Assembly (NCBI GenBank): GCA_036558905.1
Contig: DATBER010000036.1
Location: forward strand, 20,805-84,804
Reading direction: 5' to 3'
Origin: DASXRA01 sp036558905
GTDB lineage: Bacteria > Actinomycetota > Actinomycetes > Mycobacteriales > Jatrophihabitantaceae
Length of the DNA stretch: 64,000 nucleotides
A program made the position numbers and the translations under genes. The notes below the pieces were generated by a model. It did no database searches and was not told the DNA's origin. It saw only the letters and a list, made by a program, of their open reading frames with translations. This document shows, in pieces, positions 8,689 to 16,839 of the stretch. How positions within the stretch are numbered: position 1 is the stretch's first letter; every line of letters begins with the position of its first letter.

Positions 8689-9686
8689 GGCGACGGGCGC
8701 TGCTCGGCGGGCCGGCCGTCGCGCTGTCCCTCGTGCTGTCCGTCGTGGTGTCCGGATGCGCGTCCGCCCACCACGATCCGGGCGCCGGCGTGCGGGTCGT
8801 CCCGTGGGACGGTGCGGTGCCGGCGCAGTTGCAGGTGCGGACCACGGCCGCGGCGCCCCCGTGCCGGGCCGCCCAGCTGAAGGTGCTGGGCGGCGGGTTC
8901 CAGTTCGCCGCTGCGCTCTCGGGCGGCACCGGAACGGTGACGCTGCGCAACGCCGGTCCGCGCGCCTGCCGGCTGACCGGGCGGCCGGACGTGCGGGTCG
9001 TCGGCGCGGTCCCGGCGCCCCGACAGCGGCAGCTGCCCCTGCCGGCTCAGCCACCGGAGTTCCCCGCAGTCGCGCCGGCCGACACCGCGCTCGAGGCCGT
9101 GCCGCCGGGCGGTGCCGTAACGCTCGGCGTGGACTGGCGCAACTGGTGCGTGCCGCGAACGACGCGAACCCCGGTGCCCCCTAAGGCGCTGCGGCTCACG
9201 CTGCCCGGCGGTAGCGGGACCCTTGACGCGGGGTACAACGCCGTGCCGTCCTGCGACACGGCCGGCGCCGACTCAACGGTCGGGGTTCGCCCGTTCCAGC
9301 CGGCGCCGCTCGCGGCGACCCCGCCGTGGTCGGCCACCTTTCTTCAGGCATCGGTTGTATCGCTGTCCGGTTCGGCCCCAGTCACCGCCGCGCGGGGCGA
9401 CACGGCTCGGTTCGCAGTACAGCTGCATAACCCCTCGACCGCGCCGGTGTCGTTCCCGCGCTGTCCGCTCGTCGTCGAGATGCTCGCTCCGGCCGGACGT
9501 CCCGAGGCCCATCAGCTCAACTGCGGCGCCGCCGGCCAGATCCCGGCGGGCGGATCACTGCGGTTCGAGATGCGCATCCTCGTCCCGGCCGACGCGCCCA
9601 CCGGCGCCAACGGCCTGTTCTGGGAGCTCGACCCGACCGGCAGTCAGGGCCCGGAGGTCGTGTCCCGGATTGCGGTTGCCCGGTGA
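8685..9686 (+). CDS. Predicted lipoprotein with DUF4232-like beta domain
   Basis: A 333-residue protein starting at GTG 8685, which overlaps the preceding TGA. Signal peptide with lipobox VVSGC near residue 25. Residues about 60-110 (CRAAQLKVLGGG, GTVTLRNAGPRACRLTGRPDV) match the usual DUF4232 pattern of actinobacterial surface proteins. The C-terminal half is another beta-sandwich (RFAVQLHNPSTAPVSFPRCP, SLRFEMRILVP). Function unknown. It is the last gene of the four-gene secreted-peptidase operon. The next gene is on the opposite strand, with a 75-bp gap holding nothing I can support. Confidence 0.7.
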   Translation: MRRRALLGGPAVALSLVLSVVVSGCASAHHDPGAGVRVVPWDGAVPAQLQVRTTAAAPPCRAAQLKVLGGGFQFAAALSGGTGTVTLRNAGPRACRLTGRPDVRVVGAVPAPRQRQLPLPAQPPEFPAVAPADTALEAVPPGGAVTLGVDWRNWCVPRTTRTPVPPKALRLTLPGGSGTLDAGYNAVPSCDTAGADSTVGVRPFQPAPLAATPPWSATFLQASVVSLSGSAPVTAARGDTARFAVQLHNPSTAPVSFPRCPLVVEMLAPAGRPEAHQLNCGAAGQIPAGGSLRFEMRILVPADAPTGANGLFWELDPTGSQGPEVVSRIAVAR

Positions 9687-9761
9687 GGTTGCCCGCTGAG
9701 GTCGCCGGCCAGGTGCCGTGCTTCGGAAGAACGTCGTCGACGTGGTGCGAGCAGCCGCCGG

Positions 9762-10706
9762 TCAGTCAGAGCGTCCGATGGAGCCGACCGTCAAGACGAG
9801 CTTGCCGGCTGTGCGACCGCGCTCTCCGTAGCGGTGGGCCTCGGCGGCCGCGTCGAGTGGCCAGGTCCGCTCGACCAAGACTCGCAGCCTGCCTGTGTCG
9901 ACCAGGTGGGCGAGCTCGTCCAATGCCTGCCCGTCGGGCTCGACCAGCACCTCGCGTACCTGAACCTCGCGGCGCGTGGCGGCCGCGAGCGTCTGCTCCT
10001 CGGCGGCGAACGGGAGCAGCGTGCCGCCGGGCCGGATCAGCGAGACGAGCTGGTCGCCGAACGGGCCACCGACCGGGTCGAGGAGGATGTCGATCTCGTC
10101 GAGAACATCCGCCGGGTTGACTGCGGTGTAGTCGATCAGCTCGTCGGCGCCGAGGTTGCGGACGAAGTCGTGCTTGTCCGACCGGGCGGTGCCGATGACG
10201 TAGGCGCCGCGCGCCTTGGCGATTTGCACCGCCAGGTGCCCGACACCGCCGGCCGCGGCGACGATCAGCACTCGATCGCCGGCCTTGACGTCCGCGGCGT
10301 CGACGAGGACCTGCCACGCGGTGAGCCCGGCCAGCGGCAGGCCGGCCGCCTCGGTGTGGGTCATCGTGGCCGGTTTGCGGGCGAGTTGCCGCGACGGGGC
10401 GGTCACGTATTCGGCGTAACCGCCCGCCTCTCGCGGGAATCGCGGCAGGCCGAACACCTCGTCGCCCACGCTGAAGCGGGTCACGCCGACCCCGAGCTCC
10501 TCGACCACGCCCGAGACGTCCCAGCCGAGCGTCATCGGAAACGAGTCCAGATACGCCTGCCCGGCCCGGGTCTTCCAGTCGACCGGGTTGACGCCCGCGG
10601 CGATTACCCGAACCAGCACCTCGGTGCCTTGCGGCTCGGGCCGCGGCCGATCAACGGTGTGCAGCACGTCCGGACCGCCGAAGGTATCCAGCTGTACTGC
10701 GCGCAT
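9762..10706 (-). CDS. Zinc-independent MDR oxidoreductase (quinone oxidoreductase-like)
   Basis: A 314-residue NAD(P)H-dependent medium-chain dehydrogenase/reductase. Start ATG 10706 follows GAGGAG. Motifs: GVNPVDWKTRAG, GWDVSGVVEELG, GDEVFGLPRFP, the coenzyme motif AAAGGVGHLAVQIAKARGA and ARSDKHDFVRNLGADELIDY. The zinc-binding Cys/His pattern of alcohol dehydrogenases is absent. Homologues reduce quinones or activated double bonds using NADPH. It has a second copy of the same general type at 14865-15797. It follows the dead alpha/beta hydrolase on the same strand. Confidence 0.88.
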   Translation of the reverse strand: MRAVQLDTFGGPDVLHTVDRPRPEPQGTEVLVRVIAAGVNPVDWKTRAGQAYLDSFPMTLGWDVSGVVEELGVGVTRFSVGDEVFGLPRFPREAGGYAEYVTAPSRQLARKPATMTHTEAAGLPLAGLTAWQVLVDAADVKAGDRVLIVAAAGGVGHLAVQIAKARGAYVIGTARSDKHDFVRNLGADELIDYTAVNPADVLDEIDILLDPVGGPFGDQLVSLIRPGGTLLPFAAEEQTLAAATRREVQVREVLVEPDGQALDELAHLVDTGRLRVLVERTWPLDAAAEAHRYGERGRTAGKLVLTVGSIGRSD

Positions 10707-10748
10707 CTCATCTCCTCGTGGCCGTTAGCGCCTACACGCCTCGGGCCA

Positions 10749-11276
10749 TCAGTTCGGCTCCGGCAACAGTCCGGCGAATTCCACGAGCTCGCCGACGACC
10801 TCGGGCAGGCGCCCGACGGCGATCGAAAGATGGCCCTCGCCCGGCAGCAGGTGCACCCGCGCCGCCGGGATCTGCTCGGCCAACCGGTCGCCGTGCGCGA
10901 ACGGCACCATCCGATCCTGTCCAGCTTGCCAGATCGCAACTGGACGAACGATGTCGCCGAGCTCGAAACACCACGGCTGCAGGAGGGCGAGGTCGTCGTC
11001 GCGCCAACCGGCGATACCGGTGCTCACCGAATTGCGGAAGGACGCCGCGGCCACTCGGCGAACTCGCCGGTGAGCGTCGCCTTGTCGCTCTCCGACACGA
11101 GAGTGCCCAGCGTGGCGGCAACCTCGTCGGCGCTGACCTCGGCGATGTTTCGCGCCCCCTCGGTCAACCAGGAGTTGAGCGCCTGCTCACCACGTGCGGC
11201 CGCTTCGAACTGTCGACGCAGCACGCCCGATTCCACGTGGTCATAGAAGCGTTGCGCCAGGGCTGGAGGTAGCGGC
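10749..11276 (-). pseudogene. Alpha/beta hydrolase remnant, truncated and frameshifted
   Basis: Only the C-terminal part of an alpha/beta hydrolase can be read: a lid-like helical segment (YDHVESGVLRRQFEAAARG, LNSWLTEGARNIAEVSADEV), then after a one-base shift near 11050 the end of the fold. That end carries the catalytic Asp region (PVAIWQAGQDRMVPFAHGDRL) and the catalytic His (VHLLPGEGHLSIAVGRLPEV). The N-terminal half with the oxyanion motif and nucleophile Ser is missing: the remnant begins where the NAD-dependent epimerase gene ends. This looks like a deletion next to 11277 followed by decay. Confidence 0.7.
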
Positions 11277-12296
11277 TCAGCGCAACCGCGCGCCCGACAG
11301 GAACCGGTCCTCGGCCTCATAGTCGAACAGATCCTGCGCATAGCCGGCGAGAGCCGGGTAGACGTCCCGCCAGTCGCGGCCGTCGACCTCGGCCAGGAAC
11401 TCCGGGATCAGCGTGCGGACGGTGTCGGCGTAGCTACCGGCTGGCTGGTAGCCGAGGCCGGTCGCGCGCGAGGTGTCGAGCACGATGGGGTAGCGGTCGG
11501 TCCAGGGCGTGTCGCCGACGGTGCCGTCGGACTCGTCGTCGTCGAGTTGCACGATCTGCCAGCGGTGGTCCATGGCGCGGCTGATGTGCTGGGCGATGTC
11601 GAACACGGAGGGGCAGTCCGGGTCGGCGGCGTTGACGATTTGGCTGCTCGGCAGCCCGAGGCAGTGCAGGGCGAGCGCGGCGATGTTCGCCGTCGACGAG
11701 GGGTGGAACCGGCTTCGGCCGCCGAACTTCAACGGCACGACAGGGCGCAGGTCGATCACCCGCTTGATGAACCACCATTCGCGGAGGTGGCGGCTGCCCG
11801 GACCCCACACGGCGCACGGCCGCAGCGCCGTGACCGGCAGCTGTCCCGCGTCGAGCAGGGTGCGCTCCAGCATCAGCTTGCCGCCGCCGTACGTGTCGTC
11901 CGACGCGCTCACCACCGGCTGATCCTCGGTTACGGGGGCTGGCCAGTGCGGGCTGCCGTGGCCGACCGAGCTCCCACCGGCGTCGGCGTACACCGCAACC
12001 GACGAGATGACGGCAAGAGCGCCGATGTCGCCGGCGTGGGCGAGGAGTTGGCGTCCGTGTCTGGAGTTGTAGGCGACTGTGTCCACGACCGCGTCGGCTC
12101 CGCCGGCGAGCACCGCCGCCAGCACGACGTCGTCGTTGCGGTCCCCGGCGGTGACCGCGACCGCCGCCAGATCACCGGGTAGCGGTGTGTCGTCGAGTTT
12201 CAACCCGCGGACCTGCCAACCCTCGTCCAGCATCCGGCGGGCGACGGCCGTTCCGATCTGGCCACCCACGCCCAGCACTACCGCGGTCTTCGTCAT
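11277..12296 (-). CDS. NAD-dependent epimerase/dehydratase (extended SDR)
   Basis: A 339-residue protein. ATG 12296 is chosen because AGGAGGG precedes it and the Rossmann motif GVGGQIG comes at the usual distance from the N-terminus (9-15). SSVAVY and YGGGK supply the Ser and the Tyr-x-x-x-Lys of extended short-chain dehydrogenases. LRPCAVWGPGSRH and FHPSSTANIAALALHCL match the substrate-side pattern. Likely acts on a nucleotide sugar or related small molecule in the cytoplasm; substrate cannot be told. It is divergent from a MarR-type regulator, which may control it. Confidence 0.85.
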   Translation of the reverse strand: MTKTAVVLGVGGQIGTAVARRMLDEGWQVRGLKLDDTPLPGDLAAVAVTAGDRNDDVVLAAVLAGGADAVVDTVAYNSRHGRQLLAHAGDIGALAVISSVAVYADAGGSSVGHGSPHWPAPVTEDQPVVSASDDTYGGGKLMLERTLLDAGQLPVTALRPCAVWGPGSRHLREWWFIKRVIDLRPVVPLKFGGRSRFHPSSTANIAALALHCLGLPSSQIVNAADPDCPSVFDIAQHISRAMDHRWQIVQLDDDESDGTVGDTPWTDRYPIVLDTSRATGLGYQPAGSYADTVRTLIPEFLAEVDGRDWRDVYPALAGYAQDLFDYEAEDRFLSGARLR

Positions 12297-12397
12297 CCGG
12301 CCCGCCCTCCTGTATCGCGTATGTTGCTCCAAGGTAGTCAGGCGTGGAACTGTTTCACATCGAATTATCTGAGGCGCCTCCTGCGCAGTCTGCGACG

Positions 12398-12922
12398 ATG
12401 GGCGGCATGCCTGGACGACGCCGGGACCTCGCCGACGACCACGTCGCGCGCTGGACCGATTACTGGAAGGGCGATCCGGCCTACGAACCCGAGATCGAGG
12501 GCGCGCTCGTCCGGATGCAGGCCATCATCGCCGCTCTCCGGCGGGGTGAGGCAGCTGCGTTCGCCGGCTCCGAATTCAGCATCGAGGACTACAAGACCCT
12601 GCACGCGCTGATGATTCACGCCGACCCGCCCGAGGCGACGGCGGCGCAACTGGCCGATGCCGCCCACGTCAGCCGAGCCGCGATGACCAGCCGGCTGGAC
12701 CGTCTCGTAGTTGCCGGGCTGGTGATCCGGGACGGTGACCCAGGGGACCGGCGGCGCGTCGTGGTGCGGCCGACCGCACGTGGCCGGAGCACCTGGAAGC
12801 ACTTTGTCCACGAGGCGACGCAGCACGAACAGCAGCTCCTGCGCGTGCTGAGCCGGGGCGAGCTCCAGCGCCTGAACGTCCTGCTACGCAAGGTGATCCT
12901 CGCGCTCGATGGAGGTCATTGA
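12398..12922 (+). CDS. MarR-family transcriptional regulator
   Basis: A 174-residue protein with a winged-helix domain: ATAAQLADAAHVSRAAMTSR for the helix-turn-helix, LVVAGLVIRDGDPGDRRRVV for the wing, and flanking dimerisation helices. This is the standard MarR layout and length. Start is uncertain: ATG 12398 or ATG 12407, neither with a strong ribosome site; a leaderless transcript is possible. It is divergent from the SDR gene with a short common promoter space, the usual arrangement for a local MarR repressor and its target. Confidence 0.85.
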   Translation: MGGMPGRRRDLADDHVARWTDYWKGDPAYEPEIEGALVRMQAIIAALRRGEAAAFAGSEFSIEDYKTLHALMIHADPPEATAAQLADAAHVSRAAMTSRLDRLVVAGLVIRDGDPGDRRRVVVRPTARGRSTWKHFVHEATQHEQQLLRVLSRGELQRLNVLLRKVILALDGGH

Positions 12923-13037
12923 GCGGTCGGTGCAGACGTCGTGCCGGTAGAAGGATTCTTGGGCCGCCGGTTCGATGTGTCAGCGCGGTGCGCCGGCGGC
13001 CAGGTGCTCGACGCCCGGATTCGGGTCAGTCTCGCAG

Positions 13038-13910
13038 CTACTGCGTTATGGCAGCTGCGAGTTCGCGATATTCGATATGGGGTAGCCGTCGGAGGTGCGC
13101 CGGCACCCCATGGGTATCTGGGGTGAGTACTTGGATCGCGACGTGGTCAGCGCCAGCTTGTCGATGTTGGTCGACGCGCGCCAGGACGGTGTCGAGTGAG
13201 CCCCAGGCGACAAGGGCGTCGACCAGTCGGTCGCTGCCGCCGGCGGCGAGGTCGCCGTCGCTGAACCCCTGTCTGCGCAGGCTGGCTGCGTAGTTGGGTT
13301 TGGTGAGGTAGAACTCCAGTGCGTTGCGCGCGACGGCGCGCGCGGTGTGCTCGTCGGTCTCGATCACGACCATTTGCTCAGGTGCAAGGAGCGGTCCGTG
13401 TCCGAGGATCTCGCGAGCACGGTGGGTGTGGTCGGGTGTCGTGAGGAAAGGGTGCGCCCCGGTGCTCCGGCGCGCGGCGAGTTCGAGCATGCGTGGGCCG
13501 AGTGCGGCGAGAATGCGTTCCTCGCAAGGCACTTCGGCGATCTCAAGGTCGTCCATGTATCGGACGATCTTCGTGTACGGGCTCGGTGCGTCGGGTGAGT
13601 CTGGCCGCCAGCCGCTACCTAGCCCCAACAGCGTCCGGCCGGGATGCTGTCGCCTGAGGGTCAGGTAGTGGCCGGCCGTCGCGTCTGCCGAATGAGCCCA
13701 TACGTTCAGCACGCCGGTAGCAACGTGAACGGTGCGGGTCGCCTGCAGCAATTCGCCGACCGTGTCGAGAGCGTCTGGCCCGTTGCCCAGCCAGATCGCC
13801 TCGATTCCGAGTCCCTCCAACTCGGCCGCGATATCCCGGGCGGCCGGACCCGCGTTCGTCCATAGCCGCAGGGGAGCCCACAATCCAATGCGACCAAGAC
13901 GGTTCTCCAC
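13038..13910 (-). CDS. F420-dependent LLM-class oxidoreductase (TIGR03620-like)
   Basis: About 290 residues from a GTG at 13910. The open frame runs further upstream but that part has no family likeness, so the start follows homologues (RLGRIGLWAPLRLW). Motifs: ELEGLGIEAIWLGNGPDALD, VHVATGVLNVWAHSADATA, HPGRTLLGLGSG and ILAALGPRMLELAARRSTGA. They match luciferase-like enzymes of the TIGR03620 group, which use cofactor F420, supporting an actinobacterial host. Substrate unknown. The ribosome site is weak. It is convergent with the MarR gene. Confidence 0.8.
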   Translation of the reverse strand: MENRLGRIGLWAPLRLWTNAGPAARDIAAELEGLGIEAIWLGNGPDALDTVGELLQATRTVHVATGVLNVWAHSADATAGHYLTLRRQHPGRTLLGLGSGWRPDSPDAPSPYTKIVRYMDDLEIAEVPCEERILAALGPRMLELAARRSTGAHPFLTTPDHTHRAREILGHGPLLAPEQMVVIETDEHTARAVARNALEFYLTKPNYAASLRRQGFSDGDLAAGGSDRLVDALVAWGSLDTVLARVDQHRQAGADHVAIQVLTPDTHGVPAHLRRLPHIEYRELAAAITQ

Positions 13911-14389
13911 CCGATCAGGCAACCAGGCGCACGAAACGGCGGCACCGGCCAATTCGGCCTGCCTGGCCCGCTGACAACCGGCGCTCGCGCGCTTGCCATG
14001 CGACGAGCCGCGCTGTTGTTGATCAGTGGCCTTGCGTGGTGGTTCGAACGGCCCGGGCCGATCTTCGACGAATGGCTCGCGCCCGCCCAAACTCTTCGCC
14101 CGTACGCTGCAGTTGTGACAACTGAGATTTCGTGTTGGCCGCGCACTCCAGACAGCGCGACCGGGCATTTCCCCAACCGGCATCTGAAATCGAGCCGAGC
14201 ATTCATTATTTCGGACCTCCTGTCGTCCTATTGACGACAGAGAACGAAGACCGCACACCGAAACTCGCTCCGATGTCGTCTGCGCTTCAGGCTCGGTGAG
14301 TTCATGGGCAAGGCGGAGCGTCGACTCGGTGTAGGTGGCCGCGGTCTCCTGGGCTGCGAGCGCGACGGCCGCCACCCTGGCCGCGAAAG
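13911..14389. other. 479-bp stretch without a convincing gene
   Basis: Open frames here have no family likeness. One on the minus strand starts at ATG 14206 with an excellent AGGAGG site (MNARLDFRCRLGKC...), runs into the LLM gene in another frame and could be a short leader peptide or a remnant. A perfect 8-bp hairpin lies at 14220-14240. The segment at 14280-14389 reads AARVAAVALAAQETAATYTE on the minus strand and may be a gene remnant of unknown kind. Confidence 0.4.
14220..14240. repeat. Perfect 8-bp inverted repeat, candidate operator or hairpin
   Basis: CTGTCGTC-ctatt-GACGACAG. On the minus strand the right end runs directly into AGGAGG and ATG (14206), so a hairpin in RNA would sit next to that ribosome site. 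No T-run follows on either strand, so a terminator is unlikely. Confidence 0.5.
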
Positions 14390-14764
14390 CTAGCCGGCCT
14401 GCTGGTCGTAGCTGAGGCGGGCTTGTTCGACGGCTTCGATGTTGGCCTCTGCCCAGGCCTTGATTGCGGCTACGAGTGGCAGGAGGGAGCGCCCGAGCGG
14501 CGTCAGTTGATAGTCGGTTCGTATCGGGACGGTCGGCGTGACGGTGCGCGTGAGCAGGCCGTCGCGGGCCATGCTGCGCAACGTCTGGGTGAGCATTTTC
14601 TGGCTGACTCCGTCGATGCGGCGATGCAGTTGCCGGTAGCGCATCGGCCCGGAGGCCAGGGCCACGAGCACCAGGCTCGCCCATTTGTCGCTGAGGCGAT
14701 CGAGCAGCGCCCGCGTGGGGCACTCGGCGACGAACGCGTCATAGACCGGTATCGGACGACTCAT
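14390..14764 (-). CDS. HxlR-family transcriptional regulator
   Basis: A 124-residue protein. ATG 14764 is chosen over ATG 14788 because CTGGAGGAG stands just before it. The HxlR domain is complete: ECPTRALLDRLSDKWASLVL, RYRQLHRRIDGVSQKMLTQT, RSMARDGLLTRTV, VRTDYQLTPLGRSL-type wing. These are DNA-binding dimers that often sense electrophiles or redox state and control adjacent oxidoreductase genes. It is divergent from the MDR oxidoreductase at 14865, with an inverted repeat in between, which fits that pattern. Confidence 0.88.
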   Translation of the reverse strand: MSRPIPVYDAFVAECPTRALLDRLSDKWASLVLVALASGPMRYRQLHRRIDGVSQKMLTQTLRSMARDGLLTRTVTPTVPIRTDYQLTPLGRSLLPLVAAIKAWAEANIEAVEQARLSYDQQAG

Positions 14765-14776
14765 GGGCTCCTCCAG

Positions 14777-14798
14777 GTAGGCACTCAAAGGTACCTAC
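14777..14798. promoter_or_regulatory. Candidate HxlR operator
   Basis: GTAGG (14777-14781) and CCTAC (14794-14798) form an inverted repeat with 12-nt spacing, and AGGTACCT (14789-14796) is a perfect 8-bp palindrome inside it. It lies between the divergent HxlR gene and the oxidoreductase gene. HxlR-family operators in other bacteria are often GTAC/TTAC-containing inverted repeats in such positions. The assignment is by position and symmetry only. Confidence 0.4.
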
Positions 14799-14864
14799 TT
14801 ACCAATGGGAAGCGAAATTCGTATCGTCGCATCGAGAAGGCCGCTACAGGAAAGGTCAGCTGCG

Positions 14865-15797
14865 ATGCGTTCAGTGCTCGTCACAGCGTTCGGTGGAACG
14901 GACTCGCTCACCATCGTCGAACGTCCCGTCCCGGAGCCGGGGGTCGGTCAGGTGCGAGTGCGCGTCCGCTCGGCCGCCGTCAATCCCGTCGATCTCGTCA
15001 CTCGGGCCGGCATCCTCTGCGAGGCCGGGCTGCACGGCCCGGCACCGCTCAGTCTCGGCTGGGACGTGTGCGGCACGGTCGATGCCGTCGGACCGGCGAC
15101 GCGCCGGATTCGGCTCGGTCAGCCGGTGATCGGGTTGTCCGATCGATTGCAGGACCCGCACAAGACGCACGCCGATGCCGTCATCCTGGACGAGTCCGCC
15201 GTGGCCGCGGTTCCCCACGACATCGACCCCGACGTGGCCGGCGCCCTCCCGCTGGCCGGGTCCACCGCTCTGCAGGCACTCGACGCGCTAGGCCTTCCCG
15301 AAGGCGCGAGCCTGCTCGTGACCGGTGCAGCCGGCGCGGTCGGAAGCCTCACCGTGCAGTTGGCGAGTCTGCGCAGGCTGCATGTGATCGCCACCGCGCA
15401 CGCCATACACGAGAATCCGCTCAGAGAGCTGGGCGCGGACGATTTCGTGGCCACCTCCGACCGACTCGCCGATGACGTTCGGCAAGTCGCTCCCGGCGGT
15501 GTCGACGGCGCCGTCGATGCAGCCTCGCTCGGCATCCGATCGCTGGACGCGGTCCGAAACCAAGGAGCGCACGTCAGCCTCAACGTCACGCAGCGGCCAC
15601 CCGCACTGCGCGGAATCCGGTCGGTGTCGATCGCCGTTCGGGCCAACTGGCAGCACCTGACCCTGCTCGCTGCCCTGGCTGCGACGGGATCACTGCACGT
15701 GTCGATCGCCGAGGTGATTCCCCTCGACGATGTCGCCAAAGCCCATCAACGCCTGGCCGAAGGCGGGCTCGTAGGCCGGATCATCCTCCGGCCATGA
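14865..15797 (+). CDS. Zinc-independent MDR oxidoreductase (quinone oxidoreductase-like), HxlR-linked
   Basis: A 310-residue protein from ATG 14865 after AGGAAAGG. Motifs: AVNPVDLVTRAGI, LGWDVCGTVDAVGPA, LPLAGSTALQALDALGL and the coenzyme-binding TGAAGAVGSLTVQLASL. Catalytic zinc ligands are absent. Same class as the gene at 9762-10706 but clearly divergent in sequence. The divergent HxlR regulator suggests induction by quinones or other electrophiles, a common arrangement for this enzyme type. Confidence 0.88.
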   Translation: MRSVLVTAFGGTDSLTIVERPVPEPGVGQVRVRVRSAAVNPVDLVTRAGILCEAGLHGPAPLSLGWDVCGTVDAVGPATRRIRLGQPVIGLSDRLQDPHKTHADAVILDESAVAAVPHDIDPDVAGALPLAGSTALQALDALGLPEGASLLVTGAAGAVGSLTVQLASLRRLHVIATAHAIHENPLRELGADDFVATSDRLADDVRQVAPGGVDGAVDAASLGIRSLDAVRNQGAHVSLNVTQRPPALRGIRSVSIAVRANWQHLTLLAALAATGSLHVSIAEVIPLDDVAKAHQRLAEGGLVGRIILRP

Positions 15798-15831
15798 CGC
15801 CGATGTGCCGGCCCGGGAAGCCCGAACGACT

Positions 15832-16839
15832 TCAGACGGTCAACTCGGCACCGTATTCGACCACGCTGGTCGAGACGAGGACCTGCCGTGGCGGTGTCTC
15901 GTCACTGCGCTGTCGGTCCTCGATGCGCTCGCAGAGCAGGGCGGCCGCCGTTCGGCCGAGTTCTCGCGGGTCGTACCGCACCACGATCAGCGGCAGCGAG
16001 AGCATGTCGGCGAGCTCGAAGTCGTCGAAGCCGGCCAGGCTGACCGCGGCGTGATGCTCGCGGACGGCGCGGTAGGCGCCGATCGTGTTCCGGTTGTTCG
16101 CCGCGAACAATGCGGTCGGCGGGTCACGCTGGTCGAGCAACTTCGCCGCGGCTCGCTCGGCGCTCGCGACGTCGAGGTGGTTACGCGACACGTATCGGTC
16201 CTCGACCGGCAGGCCGGCTTCCTCGAGCGCGGCGCAGAACCCGCGGAACCGCTCCGATCCGGTCCAGGTCGACGCGGCCGGGCCGAGAAACGCGATGCGG
16301 GTGTGGCCGCGTTCGATGAGCTTGACGACGGCCGCCCAGGTGCCGCCGAAGTCGTCGAGCAGCACCGAGTCGACGCCGATCTTCGTGCCGGGGCTGGCGG
16401 TCAGGACGACCGGTACGCCACCGAGCTTGACCGGGTCGAGGTGTCCGTGGTGGTTCCCGGACGGCACGACGATGATGCCGTCGAGCCGGCGTGCGGCGAA
16501 GTCGTGCGCGAGCTCGTCCTCTCGCCGAGGGTCCTCGCCGGAGTTGCCGAGGATGACTCGCATGCCGTTCTCGGCGGCGATGGCCTCCACCCCGAGCGCG
16601 AGTTGGGAGTAGAAGGGGTTGGCGAGGTTGGTGACGATCAGCCCGAGCAGGCGGTGGGAACTGCCGAGACGAAGGCTCCGGGCAACCTCGTTGCGACGGT
16701 AACCCAAGGTGTCGACGGCATCGAGCACACGCGCCTTCGTCGCCTCCGAAACGCGCGTGTCGTCGCGCAGGGCGCGGGACACGGTCATCGGACTGACGCC
16801 GGCTTGCGCCGCGACGTCGCGCATGGTGGGACCACTCAT
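15832..16839 (-). CDS. LacI-family transcriptional regulator of the mannoside locus
   Basis: A 335-residue regulator. The N-terminal helix-turn-helix and hinge are typical: TMRDVAAQAGVSPMTVSRAL, then NEVARSLRLGSSHRLLGLIV. The remainder is the sugar-binding PBP1-type domain (NLANPFYSQLALGVEAIA, RRLDGIIVVPSGNHHG, SLAGFDDFELADML). The ATG overlaps the stop of the preceding mannose-6-phosphate isomerase gene (ATGA), so both are one transcript and translationally coupled. It probably represses this operon and the divergent sugar ABC/glycosidase operon, using sites in 18540-18781. Confidence 0.92.
   Translation of the reverse strand: MSGPTMRDVAAQAGVSPMTVSRALRDDTRVSEATKARVLDAVDTLGYRRNEVARSLRLGSSHRLLGLIVTNLANPFYSQLALGVEAIAAENGMRVILGNSGEDPRREDELAHDFAARRLDGIIVVPSGNHHGHLDPVKLGGVPVVLTASPGTKIGVDSVLLDDFGGTWAAVVKLIERGHTRIAFLGPAASTWTGSERFRGFCAALEEAGLPVEDRYVSRNHLDVASAERAAAKLLDQRDPPTALFAANNRNTIGAYRAVREHHAAVSLAGFDDFELADMLSLPLIVVRYDPRELGRTAAALLCERIEDRQRSDETPPRQVLVSTSVVEYGAELTV

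Noticed and set aside
14220..14240. Intrinsic terminator
   Set aside because: The hairpin is perfect but neither side is followed by a T-run.
13911..14723. N-terminal extension of the LLM oxidoreductase to 561 residues
   Set aside because: The extra part has no family likeness and overlaps the HxlR gene; homologues start near 13910.
9762..15797. Redox cluster as one biosynthetic gene cluster
   Set aside because: The genes are on both strands with their own regulators (MarR, HxlR); no core biosynthetic enzyme is present.
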